A DNA stretch of 64,000 nt, from contig NZ_AP024452.1 in NCBI RefSeq assembly GCF_016865485.1, positions 3,618,501 to 3,682,500 of the forward strand, in the 5' to 3' direction. Below the pieces are notes generated by a model, which worked only from the letters and a program-made list of their open reading frames with translations, searched no databases and was not told the DNA's origin. The stretch comes from Luteitalea sp. TBR-22 (GTDB taxonomy: Bacteria > Acidobacteriota > Vicinamibacteria > Vicinamibacterales > Vicinamibacteraceae). Numbering within the stretch: the stretch's first letter is position 1; every line of letters begins with the position of its first letter. Below, piece after piece: positions 30,831 to 44,272 of this stretch. The position numbers and the translations under genes are program-made.

Positions 30831-31499
30831 ATGTCCAGTCGCCCCACGTTCTTTTCGTCCACGGTCGGGTCCAAGATCCTCATCGGCCTCACCGGCCTCC
30901 TGCTCTTCGGGTTCCTGGTCGGGCACCTGGCCGGCAACCTGTCGCTGCTGGTCGGCGCCGAGGCGTTCAACGCCTACGCCCACAAGCTGGAAGGGCTCGG
31001 GCCACTCCTCTACCTGGTGGAGGCCGGGCTGGTCGGCATCTTCTTCCTGCACGCCGGCAAGACGATGCTGAACTACCGCCGCAACTCGGCGGCGCGTCCT
31101 GCCGCCTACGCGGAGAAGAAGTGGGCGGGCCACACGAGCCGCAAGACGTGGTCGTCGACGACGATGGCGCTCACCGGCCTGTTCATCCTGGTCTTCGTGG
31201 TCATCCACATCAAGACCTTCAAGTTCGGGACCTGGTACGTCGACGAGGCGACGGGGCATCGCGACCTGTTCCGCCTGGTCGCCGAGATCTACCAGAACCC
31301 GCTGTACGTGGGGTTCTACGTCGTGGCGATGGGGCTCATCGGGATGCACCTGAACCACGGCATCTCGAGCGCCGCGCAGTCGCTCGGGCTCTCGAACCAG
31401 CGCTGGGGCCGGTCCCTGGTGGTCGCCGGCCGGGTGCTCGCCGTGGTGATCGCCGGCGGCTTCGCAGTGCTGCCGCTGTTCATGTTCTTCGCTCACTAG
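30831..31499 (+). CDS. sdhC: Succinate dehydrogenase cytochrome b558 subunit
   Basis: A 222-residue membrane protein with five predicted hydrophobic helices, of the b558 type (B. subtilis/Bacteroides-like) in which one polypeptide replaces SdhC plus SdhD. Candidate haem-ligand histidines lie in FLVGHLAGNLSLL, IFFLHAGKTML, VVIHIKTFKF and IGMHLNHGISSA. It anchors SdhAB to the inner membrane and passes electrons to quinone. It is 9 nt before sdhA. Confidence 0.93.
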   Translation: MSSRPTFFSSTVGSKILIGLTGLLLFGFLVGHLAGNLSLLVGAEAFNAYAHKLEGLGPLLYLVEAGLVGIFFLHAGKTMLNYRRNSAARPAAYAEKKWAGHTSRKTWSSTTMALTGLFILVFVVIHIKTFKFGTWYVDEATGHRDLFRLVAEIYQNPLYVGFYVVAMGLIGMHLNHGISSAAQSLGLSNQRWGRSLVVAGRVLAVVIAGGFAVLPLFMFFAH

Positions 31500-31508
31500 G
31501 ACGCCGAG

Positions 31509-33422
31509 ATGACGCTCGACAGCAAGGTGCCTGGTGGTCCCATCGAAGGCAAGTGGGATCGTCACAAGTTCGAATCGAAGCTGGTGAACCCGGCCAACCG
31601 CCGCAAGCTCACCGTCCTCTGCGTGGGCACGGGCCTGGCCGGCGCCTCGGCGTCGGCGGCCCTCGGTGAGCTCGGCTACAACGTCCTCACCTTCTGCATC
31701 CACGACAGCCCGCGCCGCGCCCACTCGATCGCCGCGCAGGGCGGCATCAACGCCGCGAAGAACTACCGCAACGACGGCGACAGCATCTACCGGCTGTTCT
31801 ACGACACGGTGAAGGGCGGCGACTATCGGGCCCGCGAGGCCAACGTGTACCGCCTCGCGCAGGTCAGCGTCGACATCATCGACCAGTGCGTGGCGCAGGG
31901 GGTGCCGTTCGCGCGCGAGTACGGCGGGCTGCTCGACAACCGCTCGTTCGGCGGCGCGCAGGTCTCGCGCACGTTCTACGCGCGTGGCCAGACGGGCCAG
32001 CAGCTGCTGATCGGCGCCTACCAGTCGATGATGCGGCAGGTCGACGCGGGCACGGTCAAGCTGATGCCCCAGCGCGAGATGCTCGACGTGGTCATCGTCG
32101 ACGGGCAGGCCCGCGGGATCATCACCCGCAACCTGGTGACCGGCGAGCTGGAGAAGTGGGCTGGCGACGCGGTGCTGCTCGCCACCGGCGGGTACGGCAC
32201 GGTGTACTACCTGTCCACCAACGCGGTGAACAGCAACGTGACGGCGGCCTGGCGCGCCCACAAGCGCGGGGCGCTGTTCGCCAACCCGTGCTTCACCCAG
32301 ATCCACCCCACCTGCATCCCGGTGTCGGGCGACCACCAGAGCAAGCTCACGCTCATGAGCGAGAGCCTGCGCAACGACGGGCGCGTGTGGGTGCCGAAGA
32401 ATCCGGGCGACAAGCGGCCGCCGCAGCAGATTCCCGAGGCCGAGCGCGACTACTACCTCGAGCGGCGGTACCCGAGCTTCGGCAACCTCGTGCCGCGCGA
32501 CGTCGCCTCGCGCGCTGCCAAGTTCGTGTGCGACGAGGGCCGCGGCGTCGGCGACACCGGGTTGTCGGTGTACCTCGACTTCGCCGACTCGATCAACCGG
32601 CTCGGCAAGGACGTGATCAAGCAGCGGTACGGCAACCTGTTCGACATGTACCAGAAGATCACCGACGACAACCCGTACGAGGTGCCGATGCGGATCTACC
32701 CCGCGGTGCACTACACGATGGGTGGCCTGTGGGTGGACTACAACCTCATGTCGACCATCCCGGGCCTGCACGTGCTCGGCGAGGCGAACTTCTCCGACCA
32801 CGGCGCCAACCGTCTCGGCGCGAGCGCGCTGATGCAGGGGCTGGCCGACGGCTACTTCGTCATCCCGTACACGCTCAGCCACTACCTCGCGAACACGTCG
32901 CTGAAGAAGGTGACCACCGACCACGACGCCTTCGCCGAGGCCGCCCACAACGCGCAGTCGCAGATCACGCGCCTGCTGTCGGTCAAGGGCAGCAAGACGC
33001 CGCGCGAACTGCACCGGCAGCTCGGGCACGTGGTGTGGGACTACGTCGGCATGTCGCGCACCGCCGACGGCCTGAAGAAGGCGCTGACCGAGATCCCCAG
33101 GCTCCGCGAGGAGTTCTGGCAGAACGTGTCGGTGCCGGGCGAGCCGAACAACATGAACAAGAACCTCGAGTACGCCGGCCGCGTCGCCGACTACCTCGAG
33201 TTCGCGGAGTTGCTGGCGCTCGACGCGCTGACCCGCGAGGAATCGTGCGGCGGGCACTTCCGCGAGGAGTTCCAGACGCCCGACAACGAGGCGCAGCGCA
33301 ACGACGAGCAGTTCGCGCACGCGGCCGCCTGGGAGTTCACCGGCGTCGGCAAGTCGCCGGTGCGCCACGTGGAGCCGCTGACGTTCGAGTACGTCAAGCC
33401 GTCACAGCGTAGCTACAAGTAG
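31509..33422 (+). CDS. sdhA: Succinate dehydrogenase flavoprotein subunit
   Basis: A 637-residue protein. The FAD region has [20 protein letters not shown] and [20 protein letters not shown], including the His that carries FAD covalently; the active-site segments [20 protein letters not shown] and [13 protein letters not shown] follow. The length and insertions match the subfamily that partners b558-type SdhC. The stop codon is followed 2 nt later by the dispersed 18-bp palindrome. Confidence 0.97.
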   Translation: MTLDSKVPGGPIEGKWDRHKFESKLVNPANRRKLTVLCVGTGLAGASASAALGELGYNVLTFCIHDSPRRAHSIAAQGGINAAKNYRNDGDSIYRLFYDTVKGGDYRAREANVYRLAQVSVDIIDQCVAQGVPFAREYGGLLDNRSFGGAQVSRTFYARGQTGQQLLIGAYQSMMRQVDAGTVKLMPQREMLDVVIVDGQARGIITRNLVTGELEKWAGDAVLLATGGYGTVYYLSTNAVNSNVTAAWRAHKRGALFANPCFTQIHPTCIPVSGDHQSKLTLMSESLRNDGRVWVPKNPGDKRPPQQIPEAERDYYLERRYPSFGNLVPRDVASRAAKFVCDEGRGVGDTGLSVYLDFADSINRLGKDVIKQRYGNLFDMYQKITDDNPYEVPMRIYPAVHYTMGGLWVDYNLMSTIPGLHVLGEANFSDHGANRLGASALMQGLADGYFVIPYTLSHYLANTSLKKVTTDHDAFAEAAHNAQSQITRLLSVKGSKTPRELHRQLGHVVWDYVGMSRTADGLKKALTEIPRLREEFWQNVSVPGEPNNMNKNLEYAGRVADYLEFAELLALDALTREESCGGHFREEFQTPDNEAQRNDEQFAHAAAWEFTGVGKSPVRHVEPLTFEYVKPSQRSYK

Positions 33423-33424
33423 GC

Positions 33425-33494
33425 GTCGACCTTCAGGTCGACGCGAGCCGCGGCCGACTGGGGTCCTCTGCTGCCCGCCGACCTGAAGGTCGGC
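33425..33494. repeat. Pair of 18-bp palindromes between sdhA and sdhB
   Basis: GTCGACCTTCAGGTCGAC (33425-33442) and GCCGACCTGAAGGTCGGC (33477-33494), 34 nt apart, with opposite central bases (TTCA versus TGAA). The second is followed by GGCTAC, the reverse of the GTAGCC flank at copy 1. Confidence 0.9.
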
Positions 33495-33523
33495 GGCTAC
33501 GACCCGCGAGGGATGAGAACACG

Positions 33524-34282
33524 ATGGGTGCACTGAATCTGACACTGCGCGTCTGGCGCCAGCCCAATCCCGCGACGCCCGGGCGGCTCGTCGAGTACAA
33601 GGCGGAGAACATCTCGCCGGACATGTCGTTCCTCGAGATGCTCGACGTCGTCAACGAGGGCCTCATCAAGCGGGGCGAGGAGCCGATTGCCTTCGACTCC
33701 GACTGCCGTGAGGGCATCTGCGGCACGTGCGGGTGCATGGTGAACGGCGTCGCCCACGGCCCCGACCCGGGCACCACGGTGTGCCAGTTGCACATGCGCC
33801 GGTTCCGCAACGGCGACACCATCACGATCGAGCCGTGGCGCGCCGCCGCCTTCCCCGTCGTCAAGGACCTCGTGGTCGATCGCAGCGCGCTCGACCGGGT
33901 GGTGCGCGCCGGCGGCTACGTCTCGATGAACGTCGGGGCGGCGCCCGACGCCAACGCCATCCCGGTGCCCAAGACGATTGCCGACGAGGCCTTCGACGCC
34001 GCCGCCTGCATCCAGTGCGGCGCGTGCGTGGCGGCCTGCAAGAACGCATCGGCGGCACTGTTCACCTCGGCCAAGCTCGCGCACCTCAACCTGCTGCCCC
34101 AGGGCCAGGCCGAGAAGACCCGACGCACGATCCGGATGGTCGAGCAGATGGACATCGAGGGCTTCGGCGCCTGCTCCAACGAGGGCGAGTGCGAAGCCGT
34201 GTGCCCGAAGGAAATCAGGATCACCAACATCGCGAAGATGAACCGCGACTACCTGAAGGCCTCGCTCACGGGCGTGAGGTAA
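33524..34282 (+). CDS. sdhB: Succinate dehydrogenase iron-sulfur subunit
   Basis: A 252-residue protein. 2Fe-2S ligands in [15 protein letters not shown] and a later Cys in TTVCQLHM, 4Fe-4S in [13 protein letters not shown], 3Fe-4S in [15 protein letters not shown]. It wires electrons from the FAD of SdhA to the haem/quinone in SdhC. Separated from sdhA by 101 nt that hold two palindromes, unlike the tight sdhC-sdhA junction. Confidence 0.97.
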   Translation: MGALNLTLRVWRQPNPATPGRLVEYKAENISPDMSFLEMLDVVNEGLIKRGEEPIAFDSDCREGICGTCGCMVNGVAHGPDPGTTVCQLHMRRFRNGDTITIEPWRAAAFPVVKDLVVDRSALDRVVRAGGYVSMNVGAAPDANAIPVPKTIADEAFDAAACIQCGACVAACKNASAALFTSAKLAHLNLLPQGQAEKTRRTIRMVEQMDIEGFGACSNEGECEAVCPKEIRITNIAKMNRDYLKASLTGVR

Positions 34283-34359
34283 TCGGCCCGCCGCCGGCAC
34301 ACGCTGGCGCGCCAGGGCGGACGGGGTGCCTGGCCCCCGCGCACACGCGCACGACACAC

Positions 34360-34389
34360 AAGGGCGACCTGGACTTCCGGGTCGCCCTT
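34360..34389 (+). terminator. Terminator hairpin after sdhB
   Basis: AAGGGCGACC (34360-34369) pairs with GGTCGCCCTT (34380-34389), 10-nt loop, followed by CGTCATT. The gap 34283-34492 holds no gene. Confidence 0.7.
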
Positions 34390-34444
34390 CGTCATTGCTC
34401 CCCGACCGCGAAGGCCGGGGCCCATGCGATGACTGCGCTGTTAC

Positions 34445-34473
34445 TTGCATGATGATAGTCAGTGCGCTACGCT
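34445..34473 (+). promoter_or_regulatory. Promoter for the HxlR-fabF unit
   Basis: TTGCAT (34445-34450), 17-nt spacer, TACGCT (34468-34473), with the ribosome site GGAGG at 34481-34485. Confidence 0.5.
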
Positions 34474-34492
34474 GTCGAGCGGAGGAACCCTC

Positions 34493-34971
34493 GTGCGCGC
34501 CCGCAGTTTTGCCGACATGCCCTGCCCCATCGCCCGCAGCCTCGACCGGGTCGGCGAGTGGTGGAGCATCCTGATCCTTCGTGAGGCCTTCCTCGGGGCC
34601 TCGCGGTTCGACGACTTCCAGCGCGCGCTGCCCATCGCGCCCACCACGCTCACCCGCCGGCTCAACGGGCTGGTCGCGGCTGGCCTGTTCGAACGCCGCG
34701 GCTACTCGACACGCCCGGTGCGCCACGAATACGTCCTGACCGAGGTCGGCCACGATTTCCGGCCGGTGCTCATCGCCCTGCTCGCCTGGGGCAACCGCCA
34801 CTTCGCGCCCGAGGGCGCCGCCGTGGTCGTGAAAGACCGGGCGACCGGACGTCAGGTGGAGCCGATCCTGGTCGAGGCGGGCACCGGCCATCCGATCACG
34901 CCGCGGACCCATCGCATCGCGGCAGGTCCGCAGGCCCCCGATTGGCTGCGCGCGCGACTCGGAGTCGGCGC

Positions 34972-34975
<4 letters not shown>
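34493..34975 (+). CDS. HxlR-family winged-helix regulator
   Basis: A 160-residue protein. GTG 34493 has GGAGG 7 nt upstream. The first about 95 residues form the HxlR winged helix: MPCPIARSLDRVGEWWSILI with the conserved Cys, then FDDFQRALPIAPTTLTRRLN and VRHEYVLTEVGHDFRPVLIA. HxlR proteins often respond to electrophiles or redox change through that Cys. About 60 extra residues at the C-terminus are of unknown role. The stop overlaps fabF by ATGA, which is unusual and suggests that it controls, or is co-produced with, this ketosynthase. Confidence 0.9.
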
Positions 34976-36207
<1,232 letters not shown>

Positions 36208-36210
36208 ACA

Positions 36211-36248
36211 ACAGGGGCGGCTCCGGGAGTGCCCGGAACCGCCCCTGT
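36211..36248. terminator. Bidirectional terminator between fabF and mdh
   Basis: ACAGGGGCGG (36211-36220) pairs with CCGCCCCTGT (36239-36248), with an inner TCCGGG/CCCGGA pair. It lies between two convergent genes. Confidence 0.75.
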
Positions 36249-36286
36249 CCATCGCGTGACGTGCAGGCCGAGGCCGGCAGGCGCGC

Positions 36287-37213
36287 TTACACGCCGATGA
36301 CCGTCGTGAGTTCCTTCACCGCGGCCGCCGACTTCATCAGCGCGGCCTTCTCATCGTCCTGCAGCGTGATCTCGATGACCTGCTCCACGCCCTTGGCGCC
36401 GAGCTTCACGGGCACGCCGAGGAACTGGTCGTTGACCCCGTACTCGCCGGTGAGAAACACCGAGCAGGGCTCGATGAGCTTCTTGTCCTTCAGGATGGCC
36501 TCGACCATGCGTGCCGACGACTGGCCCGGCGCGTACCACGCGCTCGTGCCCACCAGCTTGGTGATTTCGGCGCCGCCGTTGGCGGTCCGATCGCAGATCG
36601 CCTTGATGCGATCCTCGGGCAGCAGTTCGGTGATGGGGATCCCCGCCACCGTCGAGTAGCGCGGCAGCGGCACCATCGTGTCGCCGTGGCCGCCGAGCAC
36701 GAAGGCGTGCACGTTCTCCACCGACACGCTGAGCTCGGTGGCGATGAAGGCGCGCATGCGGGCCGAGTCGAGCACGCCGGCCATGCCGATCACGCGCTCG
36801 CGCGGCAGGCCGCTGAGGCGATAGACGGCCTGCGCCATCGCGTCGAGCGGGTTGGCCACGACGATGATGATCGCGTCGGGCGAGTGCTTCATCACGTTGG
36901 CCGTGACGTCCTGCATGATCTTGTAGTTGACCGACAGCAGGTCGTCGCGGCTCATGCCCGGCTTGCGCGGCACGCCCGACGTGATGACGACGACGTCCGA
37001 CCCGGCCGACAGGGCGTAGTCGCTGCCGCCGACGACGCGGGTGTCGCTGCCCTCGACCGGGCAGGTCTGCAGGATGTCGAGCGCGATGCCCTGCGCCTTG
37101 GTGTCGGCGATGTCGATGATGACGACATCGGCCAGTTCGCGGTTGGCGATCGAACGCGCCACCGTGGCGCCAACGTTGCCGGCCCCGCCGACGACGGTCA
37201 CTTTGCGGTTCAT
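36287..37213 (-). CDS. mdh: Malate dehydrogenase (LDH-like type)
   Basis: A 308-residue protein with AGGAG 9 nt before ATG 37213. NAD motif [36 protein letters not shown], substrate-loop [18 protein letters not shown] with catalytic arginines, and the catalytic His in [20 protein letters not shown]. These distinguish malate from lactate dehydrogenases in this branch. It oxidises malate to oxaloacetate. Co-directional with icd; the two are separated by an inverted pair of heptamer arrays. Confidence 0.96.
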   Translation of the reverse strand: MNRKVTVVGGAGNVGATVARSIANRELADVVIIDIADTKAQGIALDILQTCPVEGSDTRVVGGSDYALSAGSDVVVITSGVPRKPGMSRDDLLSVNYKIMQDVTANVMKHSPDAIIIVVANPLDAMAQAVYRLSGLPRERVIGMAGVLDSARMRAFIATELSVSVENVHAFVLGGHGDTMVPLPRYSTVAGIPITELLPEDRIKAICDRTANGGAEITKLVGTSAWYAPGQSSARMVEAILKDKKLIEPCSVFLTGEYGVNDQFLGVPVKLGAKGVEQVIEITLQDDEKAALMKSAAAVKELTTVIGV

Positions 37214-37279
37214 TCTGGTTGACTCCTGATGGACAGCCGCCGGCCGTTGGCCGTCGGCAACGAACACGGTCCCGGCGCC

Positions 37280-37355
37280 GGGAATGGGGAGTCGGGAGTC
37301 GGGAGTCGGAACCGCGCATGCCTCGGCGATTCCCGATTCCCGCTTCCCGATTCCC
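37280..37355. repeat. Inverted pair of GGGARTC heptamer arrays between icd and mdh
   Basis: Four units on the plus strand at 37280-37307 (GGGAATG then GGGAGTC x3), a 20-nt spacer, then four units in reverse orientation at 37328-37355 (GATTCCC, GATTCCC, GCTTCCC, GATTCCC). The 28-nt arms can form a long imperfect hairpin in the 3' region of icd. Confidence 0.92.
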
Positions 37356-37378
37356 GTCTCGCGGCGGCGAAGCCGCTG

Positions 37379-38626
<1,248 letters not shown>

Positions 38627-38697
38627 GGATGGTGGTCCGAGAGGTTTAGGTCACGCCCCTGTGGCTCGTCAGACGATATTCACAGAAGCTGTGGAAA

Positions 38698-38727
38698 ACC
38701 CTGTTCAAAAGCCCGTGTGAACAGGGT
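38698..38727. promoter_or_regulatory. 9-bp inverted repeat in the icd leader
   Basis: ACCCTGTTC (38698-38706) and GAACAGGGT (38719-38727), 12-nt loop, between the likely icd promoter and its ATG. It may be an RNA hairpin or an operator. Confidence 0.5.
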
Positions 38728-38762
38728 GTAACTCGCGCCGACAACGTGCATGCGAGCGTCTT

Positions 38763-38777
38763 GCACCAAGTTGGTGC
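38763..38777. promoter_or_regulatory. Palindromic operator candidate upstream of icd
   Basis: GCACCAAGTTGGTGC, two perfect 7-bp arms around one central base, 33 nt downstream of the TATAAT at 38810-38815 (minus strand). The size and symmetry suit a dimeric repressor site. Confidence 0.5.
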
Positions 38778-38809
38778 GTGGCCCGTCCGCGCACATCCCG
38801 AGCCCATCG

Positions 38810-38815
38810 ATTATA
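38810..38815 (-). promoter_or_regulatory. -10 box TATAAT for icd
   Basis: Perfect TATAAT on the minus strand, 5 nt after the stop codon of the upstream gene. It gives a leader of about 175 nt before the icd ATG at 38626. Confidence 0.5.
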
Positions 38816-38819
38816 CGCC

Positions 38820-39341
38820 TCACGGGCGAAGCCCGAGATGCACCACCCGGTCCTCGGGCAGGAGGCGCACGTCGGCGCCCGTCGGGGTCACCCGCTCCAC
38901 CCGGTAGACCTGCTCGAGCAGGTCACCCGGCCGCGCGTGATGCACGCCGCGCGGCCCGGCAATGACGGCGATGCGTACCATGCCAGCGCCCTCGCGCGCC
39001 TCGGCCACGCCGATCAGGTCGAGACGGGGGTAGGCCGGGGCGGATGGCATCACGGCCTCCGGTGGCGCGACCGGCCGGGTGTCGAGCGATGGCGCGCGAT
39101 CGGGCCGCGGCGGCACGGCGGCGGGCAGGAAGGGATTGCGCCCCTGCTCGGGTGCGCGCGGGCCGGCCGGCGGCTCGGCCGCCAGGCGCGGCAGGTGCAC
39201 CGTCGGCACCACCGCCGGGGCCGGCACCTCGGCGACGCGTGCGGCGGCGGGCGGCCATGGCGCCAGCGCTGGCGGCACCAGCCAGACCCAGGCCGCCGCG
39301 GCGACCGCCAGGAGCACCGCGGCCAGCACCGAGCGCGACAT
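38820..39341 (-). CDS. Small single-pass protein, GspC/PilP-like
   Basis: A 173-residue protein with one N-terminal membrane helix ([19 protein letters not shown]), a Pro/Ala-rich linker, GRNPFLPA at about residue 67 and a C-terminal beta domain ([56 protein letters not shown]). This layout resembles type II secretion GspC and pilus PilP homology regions, where a short beta barrel binds the secretin. No other secretion gene is adjacent. TAGCAT (39348-39353) ends 6 nt before the ATG, so the mRNA is probably leaderless. Family assignment is tentative. Confidence 0.6.
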   Translation of the reverse strand: MSRSVLAAVLLAVAAAAWVWLVPPALAPWPPAAARVAEVPAPAVVPTVHLPRLAAEPPAGPRAPEQGRNPFLPAAVPPRPDRAPSLDTRPVAPPEAVMPSAPAYPRLDLIGVAEAREGAGMVRIAVIAGPRGVHHARPGDLLEQVYRVERVTPTGADVRLLPEDRVVHLGLRP

Positions 39342-39347
39342 GGCTAC

Positions 39348-41859
<2,512 letters not shown>

Positions 41860-41898
41860 GCGTCCGGCCGGGCACTGCGCCGCGGCGTGTCGTCACCC

Positions 41899-41904
41899 TA
41901 TAAT
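41899..41904 (+). promoter_or_regulatory. Perfect -10 box TATAAT, leaderless kdsA start
   Basis: TATAAT ends 6 nt before GTG 41911. An in-frame GTG at 41887 would translate across the box and is therefore unlikely. Confidence 0.6.
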
Positions 41905-41910
41905 GTCGGG

Positions 41911-42726
41911 GTGCAACCGGTTCACGTCGGGCCGGTGACGTTCGGGACCGGCCAGTTGGTGCTGGTGGCCGGCCCGTGCGTCATCGAGAGTGACGCGCAT
42001 GCGCTCGACCTCGCCCACATCCTCGCGTCGATCGCGCGGGTGGCGGGGATGCCACTCATCTTCAAGGCCTCCTTCGACAAGGCCAACCGCACCTCGCTCG
42101 CGTCGTTTCGCGGACCCGGCCTCGCCGCCGGCCTGAAGACCCTGGCGCGGGTGAAGGAAGAGGTCGGCCTCCCCATCCTCACCGACATCCACGAGCCGTC
42201 CCAGGCCGCACCCGTCGCCGAGGTGGCCGACGTGCTGCAGATTCCGGCCTTCCTGTGCCGACAGACGGACCTGCTGGTGGCAGCGGCCAGGACCGGGGCG
42301 GTCGTCAACATCAAGAAGGGCCAGTTCCTGGCGCCCGACGACATGAAGTACCCGCTGGAGAAGGTGCGCGAGTCGGGCAACGCGCGCGTGCTGCTCACCG
42401 AGCGGGGCACGTCGTTCGGGTACCACAACCTCGTGGTGGACATGCGCGCCTTCCCGCAGCTGCGCGCGCTCGGGGCGCCGGTCATCTACGACGTGACCCA
42501 CAGCCTGCAGCTGCCGGGCGCCGGCGACGGCCGCACCGCAGGCCAGGCCGCCTACATCGAGACGATGGCCTGCGCCGGCGTCGCGGCCGGCGTCGACGGC
42601 GTGTTCATGGAAGTGCACGAGGACCCGGCGCGGGCCAGGTCGGACGCCGAGAACGCGCTGCGCGTCGACCGGTTGCCCGCGCTCCTCAACCGGCTGCTGC
42701 GCGTGCACGCGGCGTCGCGCGCCTGA
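41911..42726 (+). CDS. kdsA: 3-deoxy-8-phosphooctulonate synthase (Kdo-8-P synthase)
   Basis: A 271-residue TIM-barrel protein: LVAGPCVIESDAHALDLAHI, FKASFDKANRTSLASFRGPG, LTDIHEPSQAAPVAEVADVL, CRQTDLLVAAARTGAVVNIK and YDVTHSLQLPGAGDGRTAGQ. It condenses arabinose-5-phosphate with phosphoenolpyruvate. Conserved Cys in AGPCVIE may mark a metal-dependent form, though this cannot be settled here. The product is dephosphorylated by KdsC two genes downstream. Confidence 0.96.
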   Translation: MQPVHVGPVTFGTGQLVLVAGPCVIESDAHALDLAHILASIARVAGMPLIFKASFDKANRTSLASFRGPGLAAGLKTLARVKEEVGLPILTDIHEPSQAAPVAEVADVLQIPAFLCRQTDLLVAAARTGAVVNIKKGQFLAPDDMKYPLEKVRESGNARVLLTERGTSFGYHNLVVDMRAFPQLRALGAPVIYDVTHSLQLPGAGDGRTAGQAAYIETMACAGVAAGVDGVFMEVHEDPARARSDAENALRVDRLPALLNRLLRVHAASRA

Positions 42727-42731
42727 GGGCC

Positions 42732-43724
42732 ATGACGGCGATACCCGAGTCCGGCGCATCCACGCATCGCTCGCTGGACCTGGCGGCCCGCGTGCTGCGC
42801 ATCGAGGCCAACGCGGTCGAGGGGCTGGTGGCGCGCCTCGACGGGCGCTTCATCGATGCGGTGCGACTGCTGGCGGCCTGCCGGGGGCGCGTCATCGTCA
42901 CCGGCATGGGCAAGTCCGGCCTGATCTGCCGGAAGATCGCCGCCACCCTGGCGAGCACGGGCACGCCCGCCTTCTTCCTGCACCCGGCCGAGGCCCTGCA
43001 CGGCGACCTCGGGGTGGTGACCGAGGGCGACGTCGTGGTGGCGTTGTCCTATGGCGGCGAGACGGCGGAGGTCGTGCGGCTGGTCGAGATCGTCAAGCGG
43101 CTCGGGGCGCGCCTGATCGGCATGACCGGCGCCCCGCAGTCGACGCTGGCGCAACTGGCCGACGTCCACCTCGATTGCGGCGTCGACGAAGAGGCCTGCC
43201 CGCTGAACCTCGCGCCGACGGCGAGCACCACCGCGGCGCTCGCGCTCGGCGATGCCCTCGCCATGGTGCTGCTGACCGAGAAGGGCTTCCGCGCCGACGA
43301 CTTCGCGTACCGGCACCCGGGCGGCTCGCTCGGCAAGCGGCTGATGCGGGTGTCGCAGTTGATGCACGCCGGCGAGACGATGCCGTCGGTGCCCGAGGCG
43401 ACGCCGCTGCGCGAGGTGATCTACGAGATGAGCCGCAAGGGGCTCGGCATGACCTGCGTGGTCGACGAGGCGGGGCGGCTGGTGGGCATCATCACCGACG
43501 GCGACCTGCGCCGCCTGATGATGCGCGAGGCCGACGTGGCGCGCCGGACCGCCCGCGAGATCATGACGCCGCGGCCCGTGACGATCGCCGGCGACGTGCT
43601 CGCCGCCGAGGCGCTCCAGGTGATGGAGGCGCGGCGCATCACGTCGGTGCCGGTGGTGGGCGCCGACGGGCGCCCCACCGGCGTCCTGCACATCCACGAC
43701 CTGTGGCGAACGGAGTTGTTCTGA
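42732..43724 (+). CDS. kdsD: Arabinose-5-phosphate isomerase (KpsF/GutQ type)
   Basis: A 330-residue protein with an SIS domain (VIVTGMGKSGLICRKIAATL, ALSYGGETAEVVRL, about residues 45-180) and two C-terminal CBS domains (LGMTCVVDEAGRLVGIITDG and ITSVPVVGADGRPTGVLHIH). It interconverts ribulose-5-phosphate and arabinose-5-phosphate, the first committed step to Kdo. TGATG overlap with kdsC. Confidence 0.95.
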   Translation: MTAIPESGASTHRSLDLAARVLRIEANAVEGLVARLDGRFIDAVRLLAACRGRVIVTGMGKSGLICRKIAATLASTGTPAFFLHPAEALHGDLGVVTEGDVVVALSYGGETAEVVRLVEIVKRLGARLIGMTGAPQSTLAQLADVHLDCGVDEEACPLNLAPTASTTAALALGDALAMVLLTEKGFRADDFAYRHPGGSLGKRLMRVSQLMHAGETMPSVPEATPLREVIYEMSRKGLGMTCVVDEAGRLVGIITDGDLRRLMMREADVARRTAREIMTPRPVTIAGDVLAAEALQVMEARRITSVPVVGADGRPTGVLHIHDLWRTELF

Positions 43725-44272
43725 TGTCGACGCAGGCCTCGCCGGACGTGACGGCCCGGGCGCGGAACATCCGCGTGCTGCTGTTCGACGTCGATGGCGT
43801 GCTCACCGACGGGGGCGTGTACGTCCACGCCGACGGCAGCGAGAGCAAGCGCTTCGACATCAAGGACGGCGCCGGCATCGTCATCGCCCGGCGTGCCGGG
43901 CTGGTGGTGGGGGTCATCTCGGCGCGGCACTCGGCCTCCACCCTGCACCGCGCCAGGCAACTGGGGCTCGACCCGGTGCGGCAGGGCGTCGCCGACAAGG
44001 CGGCCGCGCTCGACGACCTGGTGGCCGCGCACGGCTGGTCGGTCGACTCCATCGCGTACATGGGCGACGATGTGGTAGACCTGCCGGTGATGCGGCGGGT
44101 GGGCCTGGCGGCCTGCCCGGCCGACGCGGTGCCCGAAGTGCGGGCTGCCGCCCACGTCGTGAGTCCGTGCCCCGGAGGCCGGGGCGCGGCGCGCTCCCTC
44201 ATCGAGGACATCCTGCGTGCGCAGGGGCGCTGGGACGCGCTCATCGACGCCGACGCCGACCGACGCCCGTGA
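43724..44272 (+). CDS. kdsC: Kdo-8-phosphate phosphatase (HAD family)
   Basis: A 182-residue protein lacking a large cap domain. HAD motif I LLFDVDGVLTDGGVYVHADG, KRFDIKDGAGI, motif II VGVISARHS and motif IV YMGDDVVDLPVMRRVGLA. It removes phosphate from Kdo-8-P, giving Kdo for KdsB. GTGA overlap with lapB. Confidence 0.95.
   Translation: MSTQASPDVTARARNIRVLLFDVDGVLTDGGVYVHADGSESKRFDIKDGAGIVIARRAGLVVGVISARHSASTLHRARQLGLDPVRQGVADKAAALDDLVAAHGWSVDSIAYMGDDVVDLPVMRRVGLAACPADAVPEVRAAAHVVSPCPGGRGAARSLIEDILRAQGRWDALIDADADRRP

Noticed and set aside
30612-33368. 918-codon open frame antisense to sdhC and sdhA
   Set aside because: Low-complexity His/Val/Arg/Gly composition with no recognisable domain; sense strand encodes clear SDH subunits.
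38670-38730. DnaA-box-like TGTGGAAAAC and an origin near icd
   Set aside because: Only one poor match, no cluster of boxes, no AT-rich unwinding region and no dnaA/dnaN nearby; the inverted repeat is better read as an icd leader element.
41887-41911. Longer kdsA start at GTG 41887
   Set aside because: It would translate across a perfect TATAAT located at leaderless spacing from GTG 41911, and the extra residues are not part of the KdsA family N-terminus.
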